Positions 21,794 through 30,730 are shown, counted from the first letter of the stretch. The stretch is DNA of 64,000 nt from Streptomyces sp. WAC08241 (GCA_007858575.1 CP042279.1:6231001-6295000); one strand, 5' to 3'. Translations and numbers: made by a program. The notes: generated by a model not told the origin, from the sequence alone.

Positions 21794-22411
21794 TCAGGCC
21801 GCCGACGGCGTCAGCGCGAGCACCACCCCGAGGCCCACGAGCACGGTGCCGATGGCCTTGTTGAGCACGGCCTGCCGCCGCAGCAGCCGGTCCCGCAGGC
21901 CCTGCCGGGAGAAGAGCAGCGCGGCGAGCGCGAACCACACCAGGTGCGCGAACGACATGAACAGGCCGTAGCCGATCTGCTGGGCCACGGGGGTGTCGGC
22001 GCTGACGACCTGGGTGTAGGTGCTCAGGACGAACAGCATCGTCTTCGGGTTGAGCGCGTTCGTCAGGAAGCCGGTGCGCAGCGCGCCCGCCTTCGACAGG
22101 CCCTCGCCGTCCGACAGGTCGACGTCCACCCGGGCCTTGGTGACGAAGGTCTTGTACCCGACGTACACCAGGTACGCGGCGCCGATCAGCTTCATCGCCG
22201 TGAAGAGCGCCGGGCTCCGGGACACCAGGAGCCCGACGCCCAGCATGGTGTACGTGACGTGGACCAGGACGCCGAGGGCGATGCCGACGGCGGCGAGGAC
22301 CCCGGCGGTCCGCCCGTACAGATAGCTGTTGCGGACGGTCATCGCGAAGTCCGCGCCGGGGCTGATGACGGCCAGGACGGTGATGACCGCCACGGCGACG
22401 AGCTGACCCAT
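21794..22411 (-). CDS. LysE/RhtB-family amino-acid exporter
   Basis: Intact, 205 residues, six predicted membrane helices. The N-terminus MGQLVAVAVITVLAVISPGA followed by DFAMTVRNS is the LysE family signature (SPGPD-like). GFLTNALNPKTMLFVLSTYT is the second conserved stretch. I chose ATG 22411 because AGGGGA lies upstream and the longer frame begins in low-quality sequence. The family exports basic or neutral amino acids and derivatives. It is divergent from the SDR at 22599; the 187-bp gap shows no clear operator. Confidence 0.9.
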   Translation of the reverse strand: MGQLVAVAVITVLAVISPGADFAMTVRNSYLYGRTAGVLAAVGIALGVLVHVTYTMLGVGLLVSRSPALFTAMKLIGAAYLVYVGYKTFVTKARVDVDLSDGEGLSKAGALRTGFLTNALNPKTMLFVLSTYTQVVSADTPVAQQIGYGLFMSFAHLVWFALAALLFSRQGLRDRLLRRQAVLNKAIGTVLVGLGVVLALTPSAA

Positions 22412-22598
22412 GTTCCCGACGTCCCCTCCGCTGGTCCGGGCCGGGAGGGCGGGGATCCGCGCCGGGCACCGGAGCTTGCGACAGTAGGTGATCACCGGCG
22501 CGGCGCGCGAGGGTCTCTCGCCACGGGCCCGCGTTCTTCCGCCCGTTGCGCGGGCGCTCCCCTGGTGCGGGCGGCGGACCGGGTGTTGTGATCACCCC

Positions 22599-23422
22599 AT
22601 GGAACGCACAGAACGCAGGGAAAGCGTGGAGCGCGCGGAACGCGTGGATCTCGGGAAACGGCTCGACGGGTACGGAGTACTGATCACGGGCGCGGCGCGC
22701 GGCATCGGCGCGGCCACCGCGCGGCGCCTCGCGGCGGAGGGCGCGCGGGTCCTCGTCACGGATGTGGACGGGGAGGCGGCCCGCGCGACGGCGGCGGGGC
22801 TGCCGGGGCGGAGTCCGTACGCTGCGACGTGTCCGACCAGGGCTCGGTGGACGCGGCCGTGGCGCACGCGGTGGAGGTCTTCGGCGGCCTCGACGTCCTC
22901 GTGAACAACGCGCTCGGCCCCGTGGCGCCCGACCGGGACCGCTTCGAGGACGAGCCGGAGGAGGGCTGGGCCGTCCAGCACGAGGTCACGTTCATGGGGC
23001 CGTGCGCTGCGCGCGGGCGGCGCTGCCGCACCTGGCGGCGGCGGGCGGGCGCGGGGCGATCGTCACCATCGGCTCGGTCAACGCGGAGGCGGACTTCGGC
23101 AACCACGCGTACAGCGCCGCCAAGGCCGGTCTCGCCTCCCTCACCCGCACCCTGGCGGGGACGCGGCGGCGCGCGGGGTCCGGGTCAACCAGATCAACCC
23201 GGGCACGATCGCGACCAGGGCCTGGGAGGGGAGGGAGGAGGGGCTCGCGGCCCTCGCCGAGCGGGTCTACCCCTGGGCCGCGTCGGCACCCCCGACGACA
23301 TCGCCGCCGCCGTCGCCTTCCTCGCCTCCCCGGACGCGTCCTGGATCACCGGCACGGTCCTCCGCGTCGACGGCGGACTCCTCGCGGTGAACCGTCACTT
23401 CAGGGAGGTGCTGGGCGACTGA
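22599..23422 (+). CDS. SDR-family oxidoreductase, FabG-like (four frame breaks)
   Basis: About 275 residues after repair near 22800, 23005, 23158 and 23268. NADP motif LITGAARGIGAATARRLA, then VLVNNALGPVAPDR, the catalytic SIGSVNAEADFGNHAYSAAKAGL split as IGSVNAE...YSAAKAGL (Ser and YxxxK), and the C-terminal INPGTIATRAW and TGTVLRVDGGLLAVNRH, as in classical 3-ketoacyl reductase-like SDRs. A charged N-terminal extension of about 22 residues (MERTERRESVERAERVDLGK) precedes the fold; a downstream start cannot be excluded. Substrate unknown. Confidence 0.82.
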
Positions 23423-23526
23423 GGCGCGCCGCCCCGCGCCGGGGGCGAACGGGCCCGTGTGAAATCGCTCCGGCCGAGCAGGTGAAGGGAAGGGAAGTCA
23501 AGGGAGACGGACGGAGAGAGGACGCG

Positions 23527-23946
23527 ATGAGCACCATCCAACGACCGGTCCACGGCAGCACCGCCGACGCGTCGGTGGGCGACCTCGTCTCGCGGGCGTC
23601 GCAGCAGATCTCGGAGCTGGTCCGCGACGAGATGCGGCTCGCCCGGGCGGAGATGACCGAGAAGGGCAAGCGCTACGGCGTGGGCGGCGGCCTGTTCGGC
23701 GGCGCCGGCCTGGTCGGCGTCCTGGCCGCGCAGGCCCTCGTCGTCGCCGTGATCGCGGCCCTCGCCCTGGTCCTCCCGGTCTGGGCCTCGGCCCTGATCG
23801 TCGCCGTGCTGCTCGCGGCGGGCGCGGCGGGCATGGCTATGGCCGGGAAGAAGCAGATCGACGAGGCGGGCGCGCCGGCCCCCGAGCAGACCATCGACAA
23901 CGTCAAGGCCGACGTGGCCGAGATCAAGGAGAGGGCCCACCGATGA
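23527..23946 (+). CDS. Phage holin superfamily III-like membrane protein
   Basis: Intact, 139 residues. The N-terminal amphipathic part ASVGDLVSRASQQISELVRD and EMRLARAEM is followed by two long hydrophobic helices (GLVGVLAAQALVVAVIAALA and WASALIVAVLLAAGAAGMAM) and a charged tail. This is the Act-Holin-III/DUF1469 pattern, common in actinobacterial chromosomes and not itself a sign of prophage. ATG at 23527 follows GGAGAGAGGACGCG. Its stop overlaps the next start (ATGA), and the partner is a DUF3618 protein, a recurrent pairing in this group. Confidence 0.85.
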   Translation: MSTIQRPVHGSTADASVGDLVSRASQQISELVRDEMRLARAEMTEKGKRYGVGGGLFGGAGLVGVLAAQALVVAVIAALALVLPVWASALIVAVLLAAGAAGMAMAGKKQIDEAGAPAPEQTIDNVKADVAEIKERAHR

Positions 23947-24416
23947 ACCACCAGCCACAGCGTGAGAAGACCGCGAACGACCTCGGGGAACTGCGCGAGC
24001 AGGCCGAGCACACCCGCGAGGAACTGGGCCGTACGGTGGAGGCGTTGGCGGCCAAGGCCGACGTGAAGGCGCAGGCCGGGGAGAAGGTGGCCGCGGTGCG
24101 GGAGAAGGCGACGGTCGCGACCGAGAAGGCCAAGGTGAAGGCGGCGGTCGCCACGGACCTGGTGAAGGAGAAGGCCGCGGTCGCCACCGACCTGGTGAAG
24201 GAGAAGGCGGCGGTCGCGTCCGAGAAGGCTAAGGTGAAGGCCGCGGTCGCGTCCGATCTGGTCCAGGAGAAGACCCCCGACCCGGTCCTGGAGAAGGCCG
24301 GAGCAGTCGCGGACAAGGCGAAGGCCAACCGCACCCCGCTGCTCGCCGGGGTCGCCGCCCTGGTCGCCTTCCTGCTCGTACGCCGGACCCGCCGGAACCG
24401 CCGCGGACGCCGCTGA
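23943..24416 (+). CDS. DUF3618 protein with an 11-residue repeat
   Basis: Intact, 157 residues. The N-terminal DUF3618 segment LGELREQAEHTREELGRTVE and ALAAKADVKA is followed by five tandem 11-residue units at residues 54-108 (EKATVATEKAK, VKAAVATDLVK, EKAAVATDLVK, EKAAVASEKAK, VKAAVASDLVQ). A single membrane helix (LLAGVAALVAFLLV) and a basic tail end the protein. The repeat should form a long amphipathic helix of 11/3 type, as in LEA proteins or apolipoproteins, lying on the membrane surface. It is coupled to the holin-like gene. Function unknown. Confidence 0.85.
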   Translation: MNHQPQREKTANDLGELREQAEHTREELGRTVEALAAKADVKAQAGEKVAAVREKATVATEKAKVKAAVATDLVKEKAAVATDLVKEKAAVASEKAKVKAAVASDLVQEKTPDPVLEKAGAVADKAKANRTPLLAGVAALVAFLLVRRTRRNRRGRR

Positions 24417-24484
24417 GGGTCACCGGAACGGCCGACGCCGCCGCCCCGGGGGATACCTCCCGGGGCCCGGGGCACACGGGATCC

Positions 24485-24946
24485 ATGCACGGACACCATG
24501 CGCGCCCCAGCAGCAGCACTCTGTTCGGCTCGTCTCCCGCCCCGTCGTCCGACCGGACCGCGGGCAGGCACTCGCGACCGGGCAGGATCGCCACCCGCCT
24601 CCGCCGCCGGTTCCTGGTGTACGGGGCGGTGGAGTTCCTGTCCACGCACGTCCCGGACGATCCGGGCCCCGGCGAGGAGTGCCTGCTCCTGGTCCACGCC
24701 CGCCAGGTCGTCGGGGAGGTCCACTACCGGACGTGCGCCCGGTGCGCCCGGGGCGTCATCACCGACGTCACGCTCGACGAGCGCTTCCACGGCAGCGGCC
24801 TGGGCACCCGGGCCCTCTCCCACCTGCGTGCCCGCCACCCGGGCACCGCCTGGCACAGCACCCTGAACCTCCGCGCCACCCGGGACCTCCTGCGCCGGAT
24901 GCGCATCCCGACGACGGACCCGGGCCCGCTCTGCGCCCACGCGTGA
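24485..24946 (+). CDS. GNAT-like acetyltransferase, short
   Basis: Intact, 153 residues. After a Ser/Arg-rich leader of about 45 residues the fold begins LVYGAVEFLS and contains CLLLVHARQVVGEVHYRTCA (C-x-x-C pair CARCARG) and the acetyl-CoA loop DERFHGSGLGTRALSHL. The last strand reads WHSTLNLRATRDLLRRM. No close family name is recognised; the G-x-G loop and strand order make a GNAT fold likely. An imperfect G/C hairpin at about 24449-24470 lies before it. Confidence 0.65.
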   Translation: MHGHHARPSSSTLFGSSPAPSSDRTAGRHSRPGRIATRLRRRFLVYGAVEFLSTHVPDDPGPGEECLLLVHARQVVGEVHYRTCARCARGVITDVTLDERFHGSGLGTRALSHLRARHPGTAWHSTLNLRATRDLLRRMRIPTTDPGPLCAHA

Positions 24947-24958
24947 CGGGCGGCCCGC

Positions 24959-25627
24959 TCACCCGGGGACGAGCCGCCCGGTGAACCCCGCGTCCCGAAG
25001 GCGCTCGTAGGCCGCGACCACGGTCCCGGGGATCTCCTGCTCGATCATGAACCCCCGCGCCGGATAGACGATCAACCGCTGTACGGCCCCCACGAGCATG
25101 TCGAGGACGAGCCGGGCGTCCCCGATGGACTCGACGTACGCGTCGAGCGCCAGGGGAGCGGACGCGCTGACGACCTCCACCTCCGGCCAGAGCCGCCGGG
25201 CGGTGGCGTACGCCCGCCGCTCCTTGTACGGCTTGCTGACGAGCAGCACGGACGACACGTCCACCCCGTGCTCCGCGAGCAGTTCCCGCGAGAACCGGAC
25301 GTTCTCCCCGGTGTTCCGCGCCCGCGCCTCCACGAGCACGACCTCCCCGGGCACCCCGCTTCTCCAGCGCCCGCTCCCGGTAGTGCACGGCCTCGCCGCG
25401 CGGCATCCGGTCCCGGGTCGTCGGACTGGTGGCCCCGGTGAACACGATCAACGGCGCCATGCCCCGCCGGTACAGCCCCACCGTCACGTCGGCCACTCCG
25501 AGGTCGTGACTCCCGAGCCCGACGGCCACGGAACAGGGCGGGGCGCGTGGCCCATCCGCTGGAAGTCCCAGAGGAGCCGGGCGTCGGCCATGACCATGCT
25601 GTTGCCCTCCTCCTCGGTCCGTGCCAT
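24959..25627 (-). CDS. YdcF/SanA-like DUF218 protein (two frame breaks)
   Basis: About 222 residues. The DUF218 motifs are visible: GLGSHDLGVADVTVGLYRRG, LIVFTGATSPTTRDRMPRGEA, the acidic EARARNTGENVRFSRELL and VLLVSKPYKERRAYATA. Breaks lie near 25535 (a lost base) and near 25361 (one extra base; EKGVPGEVVLVEA restored). Family members include the vancomycin-related SanA and ElyC envelope factors, but short cytoplasmic forms like this one, with no membrane helix, are of unknown function, perhaps nucleotide-ligand binding. It ends 13 bp from the convergent GNAT-like gene. Confidence 0.75.
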
Positions 25628-25708
25628 GCGCTCAGCCTTCCACGGGCGGGCCGGGGCCCCGGCCGTGCGCCACGAGAAGACAGGCGCACGGACGGGGCGG
25701 TTCATCCA

Positions 25709-26886
25709 TCAGCCCATCGCGGGGACGGGTCGGCCGGGGTCGTCCAGCCACGGGGTCTCACCCGTCGCCGCCACGGTCAGCCCGAACCGTTCGGGACCGG
25801 GGCGGTCGTGCGACGTCCACCACGCGTACGCGGCCTCCGTCTCGTCCCAGAGGCGCCGAGGTCCGTACTGCCAGACCGTGAACCGGTCGTCCGACCTCCC
25901 GTCCCGGTCCACGGCCGCCCACGACGTCGCGTCGGTCGTCGCGACCCAGAGCCGGGACGCCACTCCCTCCACGTCGGGGTCGTCGTGCCACGTCCACCAC
26001 ACGTCACGGAGCAGCAGCCCCATGGCGAACTGCGCGGCGAGGTCGTCCCCGCCACCCGCCACGGCGGAAGGCCGGTGCTCGACCCGTCGGCCGGTGGGCG
26101 TCGCGCACCACGTCCCGGAAGATCCGCAGGTCGGTGCGCTGTGCCCGCATGAGCATGAACGCGGAGTGCGGCGAGAAACGGCCCGACGCGGCGCCGGCGT
26201 CGTCCACGGTCATGCGGAGCAGCCCGTAACAGATCCAGGGGCTTTCCCAGGGGTCAGGACGACGCCCCCGGGCTTGACCTGTTCGAGCCAGGGGAGGGGA
26301 CGGAGCGCACGGAACACGTGGCCACGAGCCGGTCGTACGGGGCGCCGCCCGCGTGGCCCAGGGCGCCGTCCCCGGCGACCACCTCCGCCCTGAGCCCCTC
26401 CTTCCACAGCCGGTCCCTGGCCGAGGCCGCCAGCACGGGGTCCACTTCGACGGTCGTCACGTTCTCCGGGCCGACCACGTGGGACAACAGCCCCGCGTTC
26501 CAGCCCGTGCCGGTGCCGATCTCCAGGACCCTGTGTCCGTCGCGCACGTCCGCCATGCGCAGCATGCGGAACACGATGCCCGGCGCGCTCGCGGACGACG
26601 ACGCCCAGCGTTCGCCGTCCTCCCCGGGTTCCTCGCCGTCGTTGACCTGCGTCACCACGGAGTCGTCGGCGTACACCGCGCGCAACCACGCCTCCGGGGC
26701 GTCGGCGCGGTCGCACGGCTCCAAGTCGTCGCCCAGGTAGATGCGTTCGGGAACGTACGCGGAGCGGGGCACGGCCCGTGCGGCACGCTCCCACGCGGGC
26801 GGCACGAGCCCTTCCCGTTTCAGCGCGTCGAGCAGACGGCGGAGCGCGGTCCGCTCGGCCGCCGCGAAGTCCTCCGTCACCGTCAC
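25709..26886 (-). CDS. Protein-isoaspartate methyltransferase homologue, RiPP-associated type (four frame breaks)
   Basis: About 393 residues, far longer than the 220 of housekeeping PIMT. The N-terminal part has the PIMT start VPRSAYVPERIY, motif I VLEIGTGTGWNAGLLSHVVG, TTVEVDP and AEVVAGDGALGHAGGAPYDR. The C-terminal half (about residues 230-390) is the extension of RiPP-linked O-methyltransferases: RFSPHSAFMLMRAQRTDLRI, VWWTWHDDPDVEG, LWVATTDATSWAAVD, FTVWQYGPRRLWDE and the final FGLTVAATGETPWLDDPGRP. GTG at 26886 overlaps the stop of a 44-residue peptide gene (GTGA). Expected reaction: SAM-dependent methyl ester formation on an Asp of that peptide, which can collapse to an aspartimide. 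Breaks are one-base losses near 26310, 26245 and 26070. Confidence 0.78.
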
Positions 26887-27017
26887 TTCTCCTTCCTGTG
26901 CTTCGGCGGGTCCTTCGGCTTGACCGTGTCGGAGGACGGCTTGGCCGTCCCCGGGTCCTTACCGCCGGAGTGCTGCCCGGTACCGCCGCTTCCGCCCTTG
27001 CCCGTTCCCCATCCCAT
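26883..27017 (-). CDS. Candidate RiPP precursor peptide, 44 residues, Gly-rich start and Lys/Pro-rich end
   Basis: Starts MGWGTGKGGSGGTGQHSGGK and continues DPGTAKPSSDTVKPKDPP then KHRKEK and stop. ATG 27017 has GAGAGGGGAAAG about 9 bases upstream, a good site. Its stop TGA overlaps the GTG of the PIMT-like gene, so the two are translationally coupled. No signal peptide, membrane helix or Cys. There are three Asp (positions about 21, 30 and 35). The strongly basic tail and Gly-rich head fit a substrate for the coupled methyltransferase. I infer a linear imiditide-like precursor; this family assignment rests on context and recalled literature, not on a search. Confidence 0.65.
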   Translation of the reverse strand: MGWGTGKGGSGGTGQHSGGKDPGTAKPSSDTVKPKDPPKHRKEK

Positions 27018-27035
27018 ACCGCTTTCCCCTCTCGG

Positions 27036-27272
27036 TCATGGACCTTCATGAACCTTCTGTGGAACCCGCCCCGGGCGGTGCTGTCCTTCCCCACCCGGGG
27101 CGGGAGTCTCGGCGCGGCGGACCTGCCGCGAGTGGCGCGCCAGCGCTTCGAGCTGTCGGCGCTGGTACGGCGTGGCGGGACGAAGTCGCGAAACGGCTGC
27201 CTGCCACCGGTAGCCGGAGGGCCGTTCGAGGGAGGCGAGCGCTCCCGTCACGGACCGCACCACGCCCACCAT
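27036..27272 (-). CDS. Small hypothetical protein in the peptide operon
   Basis: 78 residues, intact: MVGVVRSVTGALASLERPSG then YRWQAAVSRLRPATPYQRRQ and LEALARHSRQVRR. The pattern RPSG-W-LRPAT-RRQL-ALA resembles small actinobacterial proteins that accompany helix-turn-helix regulators, but I know no function. It ends 18 bp before the candidate precursor and starts 69 bp after the KOW-like gene, so all four minus-strand genes form one operon. No earlier ATG/GTG exists in frame. Confidence 0.6.
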   Translation of the reverse strand: MVGVVRSVTGALASLERPSGYRWQAAVSRLRPATPYQRRQLEALARHSRQVRRAETPAPGGEGQHRPGRVPQKVHEGP

Positions 27273-27341
27273 CTCCGCGCCGGGGTCGAAGACGGGGAGC
27301 CGTTCACCAGGAACGCGGGGCGTGATCCCGGCTCCGACGGT

Positions 27342-27737
27342 TCAGCTCGCGAACCCGGGGGACATCGCGTCGGACTGCCGGGCCGGCACCATGTCGTCGG
27401 CGTACGCTTCCCATTCCCTTCCCCCTGTCAGTGGCCGAAGTTGATAACAGGGCCCCACGTGACCCATCACGCGCCCCACGCGGTCCGTACGGGTGTCCCG
27501 GGCGACGTCCCCGGGCTCCCAGTGGCGCGGGTGCTCCGTAGCCCCGCCGGGGTCGCCCACCAGCCGCTTGAGCCCCGCGTACACCTGCTCGATCAGGACC
27601 CGTGTCGGCTCCGCGTACTCGCGCGGTACGGACTCCGGAACGAGCCGCCAGAACGCTCCCGCGTCCACCTGCGTGCCGAGCTCCGTCACGCTGCCCTGCT
27701 CGGGAGCGGCTCTCTCGTCCATGGTTCGGTCCCTCAC
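27342..27737 (-). CDS. Hypothetical protein with an SH3/KOW-like C-terminal fold, first gene of the peptide operon
   Basis: About 131 residues from GTG 27737 (126 from ATG 27722). The N-terminal half is helical (FWRLVPESVPREYAEPTRVL, IEQVYAGLKRLVGDP). The C-terminal half, HWEPGDVARDTRTDRVGRVM and YQLRPLTGGREWEAYADDM, matches the GD-D-GRVG-LRP-GG-EW pattern of small beta-barrel proteins common beside actinobacterial regulators. Function unknown. It is divergent from the regulator at 27868 across 130 bp that hold a palindrome. Confidence 0.65.
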   Translation of the reverse strand: MRDRTMDERAAPEQGSVTELGTQVDAGAFWRLVPESVPREYAEPTRVLIEQVYAGLKRLVGDPGGATEHPRHWEPGDVARDTRTDRVGRVMGHVGPCYQLRPLTGGREWEAYADDMVPARQSDAMSPGFAS

Positions 27738-27821
27738 GGTGGCGTCGTTCCTTGTGGTGATCCCTGCTCGCTCTAGGCAACCGCGTGACTACCGACAGCG
27801 GTACTGTTGCGAAGGGGCGGG

Positions 27822-27838
27822 ACTTAAGAGCTTTAAGT
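27822..27838. promoter_or_regulatory. AT-rich palindrome in the divergent promoter of the peptide operon
   Basis: ACTTAA-GAGCT-TTAAGT, perfect 6-bp arms, in the middle of a 130-bp gap in otherwise GC-rich DNA, 30 bp before the regulator start. A good operator candidate for the divergent helix-turn-helix regulator. Confidence 0.6.
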
Positions 27839-27867
27839 GCGTTCACCTCACGGGGAGTTGATTACTT

Positions 27868-29212
27868 GTGGCCGACCCGAAGCCGAACGAAGGACTCGTG
27901 CGCCTCTACCGGGAGACCGGCTGGACGCTGCGGCAGTTCGCGCAGGAGATCAACCGGCTGGGTACGGAGCGCGGTACGCCCCTCCGGTACCGGGAGCCCT
28001 CGGTCCACCAGTGGCTCAAGGGCCACCTGCCGAAGGAAGCGGTCCGGCCGCTGACCCTGGAGGCGTTCGCCCGCAGGCTGCGCCGGCCCGTGACGTACGG
28101 CGAGACGGGTTTCCCGTCTCCTCCCGCCGAAGAGACCAGCACGCTCCCCAGTACCGTGGAAGGACTGTTGGACCTGGGGAGGCAGGACATGGACCCGTCG
28201 CGCCGGAGCGTTCTCGGGGTCGGTCTCTTCTCCGTCGCGCTGACCATTCCCCACTGGCCCGACGTCATCGGTCGCATGGAAGCGGCGCAGAAGGGCCATG
28301 TGCGGCGCATAGGAAGGGCGGACGTCCAGGCCGTGGCCGCCATGACCGAGCGGATCTCCGACCTCGACGACCAGTTCGGCGGACGGACCGCCCGCCCCAT
28401 GGCCGCGGCGTTCCTCGTGAACACGGCGGCCCCGTACTTGCGGGCGGAAGCCCCGACGACGTGCGCAAGGCGATGATGGGCGCCGTCTCGGACCTCTGCT
28501 ACCTCACGGGGTACATGGCCGTGGACGAGGGGCTCCACGGGCTGGCGCAGCGGTACTACCTCAAGGCGCTCGAACTCGCCGGGGCCGCCGAGGACCACTT
28601 GACGTTCTGCACCACCCTGCGGGGCATGAGCGTCCAGGCCGTCGACCTGGGGCACGGCGCGGAGGCGATGCGGCTCGCGGACGCCGCTGCCGCCGCCTCA
28701 CCGCAAGCGGGCCCCCGGATGCGGGCCTTCCTCGCCGGTCAGCAGGCCCACGCGGCGGCGCAGACGGGGCGCGAGCCGCGGCGCTGACGTACCTCAAGGA
28801 AGCCGAAGTGGCCATGGAGAAGGCCGAGTCGCAGTCCAAGGCCTTCGGCTCCTACGATCCTTCCTCGCTCCTCTACCACGCCGGCCAAGTGCGTTTCGAA
28901 CTCGGCGACGTCGCCGGATCGATCGCGGCCATGCGGGAATCGGACAAGGTCCGCCAGAGCGTCTACCGGCGCGCTCGCGTCCGGCATCGCTGCACCCTGG
29001 CCGAGAGGCAGCTCGACCTGGGGCACCTCGAAGCGGCGTGCGCCACATGGACCCTCGCGTTGGAGGACTACCCGAGCCTTCAGTCCGGGCGGGCGGACGA
29101 GCGCATCGAGGTCATGCACAGCCGCATCAAGCCGTACCTCAAGAACCCCGTGGCGCGGGACCTCTTCGAGCGGGCGCGACGGGTGACGCCGCCCGGTCTC
29201 CTGCCCCGGTGA
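27868..29212 (+). CDS. Helix-turn-helix regulator with TPR-like C-terminal domain (two frame breaks)
   Basis: About 449 residues from GTG 27868 (GGGGAG upstream). The N-terminal XRE-like domain reads LVRLYRETGWTLRQFAQEIN followed by PSVHQWLKGHLPKEAVRPLT. A linker with DPSRRSVLGVGLFSVALTIP follows, then helical repeats (YYLKALELAGAAEDHLTF, LYHAGQVRFELGDVAGSIAA, AERQLDLGHLEAACATWTLA) of the tetratricopeptide kind. This layout is that of streptomycete peptide-sensing or pathway-specific regulators. Breaks near 28453 and 28780 are one-base losses. It probably controls the divergent peptide/methyltransferase operon through the palindrome in the gap, perhaps after sensing the peptide. Confidence 0.78.
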
Positions 29213-29251
29213 GGGGGAGCGAGCTCCCGGTCCCGTCGAGGTGACGCCCCG

Positions 29252-30098
29252 TCACCCCGCGTGCAGCATCAGCCCGATCCCCACCGCCATCACCGCCGCC
29301 GCCGCGATGCGCGGAGCGCCGAAGCGTTCCTTGAAGAGGAGGGCGCCGATGGCCGCGCCCACGATGATCGAGGACTCGCGGAGGGCGGCGACCGGGGCGA
29401 GCGGGGCCTGCGTCTGGGCCCAGAGGACCAGGCCGTACGCGGCGACCGAGAGGGCCGCGCCCAGGAGGCCGCGGGCGGCGTACGGGCGGAGCTGGGGGAG
29501 GAGGGCGGCGCGGCGCCACAGGGCGTACGCCGGGATCGCCAGGCCCTCCAGGACCATCAGCCACGCGATGTAGCCGAGCGGGGTGCCGGAGGCGCGGACG
29601 CCCGTGCCGTCGACGACCGTGTACAGGGCGATCGCGACGCCCGTCGCGCCCGCCGCCAGGAGGGCTGGGCCGTGCGGCCGCGCGCCCTTGCCCCGGATGC
29701 CCCACAGGGCGAGCCCGGTCAGGCCCGCGCAGGCCACCGCCACCCCCAGCAACTGCCGGCCGTCCGGGACCTCGTCGAGGAAGACGGCCGCCAGGAGGGT
29801 CACGATCAGCGGGGCCGTACCGCGCGCGATCGGGTACATCTGCCCGAAGTCGCCCAGCGTGAACGAGCGCATCAGGAGCACGTAGTACCCGACGTGCAGG
29901 AGCGCGGACACGATCAGGTACGGCCACGCCCCCGCCGCCGGAAGGGGCGAAGGGGGCGAGGGCCAGGCCGATCAGCGCCCCGCCGCCCGCGATCAGCGTG
30001 AAGGAGAGCAGTTGGTCCTTGATGTGGTGCGCGAGGGCGTTCCAGCCGGCGTGCGTGACGGCCGCGACCAGGACCGCGAACGTGACGAGCGGGGTCAC
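29252..30098 (-). CDS. EamA/DMT-family transporter (one frame break)
   Basis: About 282 residues with ten hydrophobic segments in two EamA repeats: VTHAGWNALAHHIKDQLLSF near the start, MYPIARGTAPLIVTLLAAVF at the end of repeat 1, and PVAALRESSIIVGAAIGALL then FKERFGAPRIAAA in repeat 2. GTG 30098 overlaps the stop of the upstream YbaK gene (GTGA). The frame breaks in the G/C run near 29937. DMT permeases export amino acids, nucleobases or drugs; the substrate here is unknown. Confidence 0.85.
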
Positions 30099-30582
30099 GC
30101 CGACGGCTCCCGGACGTCCACCAGGGTGCCGCCCGCCTGCGCGACCAGCGCCTTCGGGTCCATCGCGAAGACCGTGTGCGGGTGCCCGCCGCCGCCCACA
30201 CCACGGCGTGGTCGAGGATCCCCGGTCCGCGAGGACCCGGGTCCGGGTGCGGTGGCCGAACGGCGGGACGCCCCCGATCGCGTACCCCGTCGTCTCGCGG
30301 ACGACCTTCGCGTCGGCCCGGGTCACCTCCCGCGCGCCCAGCTCCTCCCGTACCCGCTCGACGTCCACCCGGGACGCGCCGTCCATCAGGACGAGCACCG
30401 GCACCCCGTCCGCCGCGAAGACCAGCGACTTCACGATCTCCGCGACCGCGCAGCCGATCGCGTCGGCGGCCTGCTGCGCCGTGCGGGTCTCGTCCGGGAA
30501 GCGGCGGACCTCGACGTCGAGCCCCAGCTCCTGGAGCGCGGCGGCGAAGAGGGGTGGGCGGGGACGTCTCGTCAGGAGTCAT
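30095..30582 (-). CDS. YbaK/EbsC-family aminoacyl-tRNA deacylase (frame breaks)
   Basis: About 162 residues. It begins MTPDETSPP, and after repair near 30555 the YbaK fold reads FPDETRTAQQAADAIGCAVA, EIVKSLVFAADGVPVLVLMD and ETTGYAIGGVPPFGHRTRTR; the Lys of IVKSL and the GGVPPFGH loop are the family's conserved sites. The end restores to AMDPKALVAQAGGTLVDVRE after breaks near 30228 and 30190. These enzymes remove wrongly attached amino acids from tRNA (for example Cys from tRNA-Pro). It is coupled to the downstream DMT transporter gene. Confidence 0.82.
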
Positions 30583-30730
30583 GGCCCGCACGGTAGTGGT
30601 AGGTGCAGGGGCCACGCGACCTGCTTTCGCCTTGCGGACACCCCGGCCCGGCCCACCCGGGCCCGGCTTGCCCCGGCCCCGGCCCCGGCCCGGTCCGCCC
30701 CGGCTCAGCCCACCCCCGCCCCACCCCGCC

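Noticed and set aside
23527..24416. Prophage remnant suggested by the holin-like gene
   Set aside because: No integrase, capsid, lysin or attachment site is nearby, and the Act-Holin-III plus DUF3618 pair is a normal chromosomal pair in streptomycetes.
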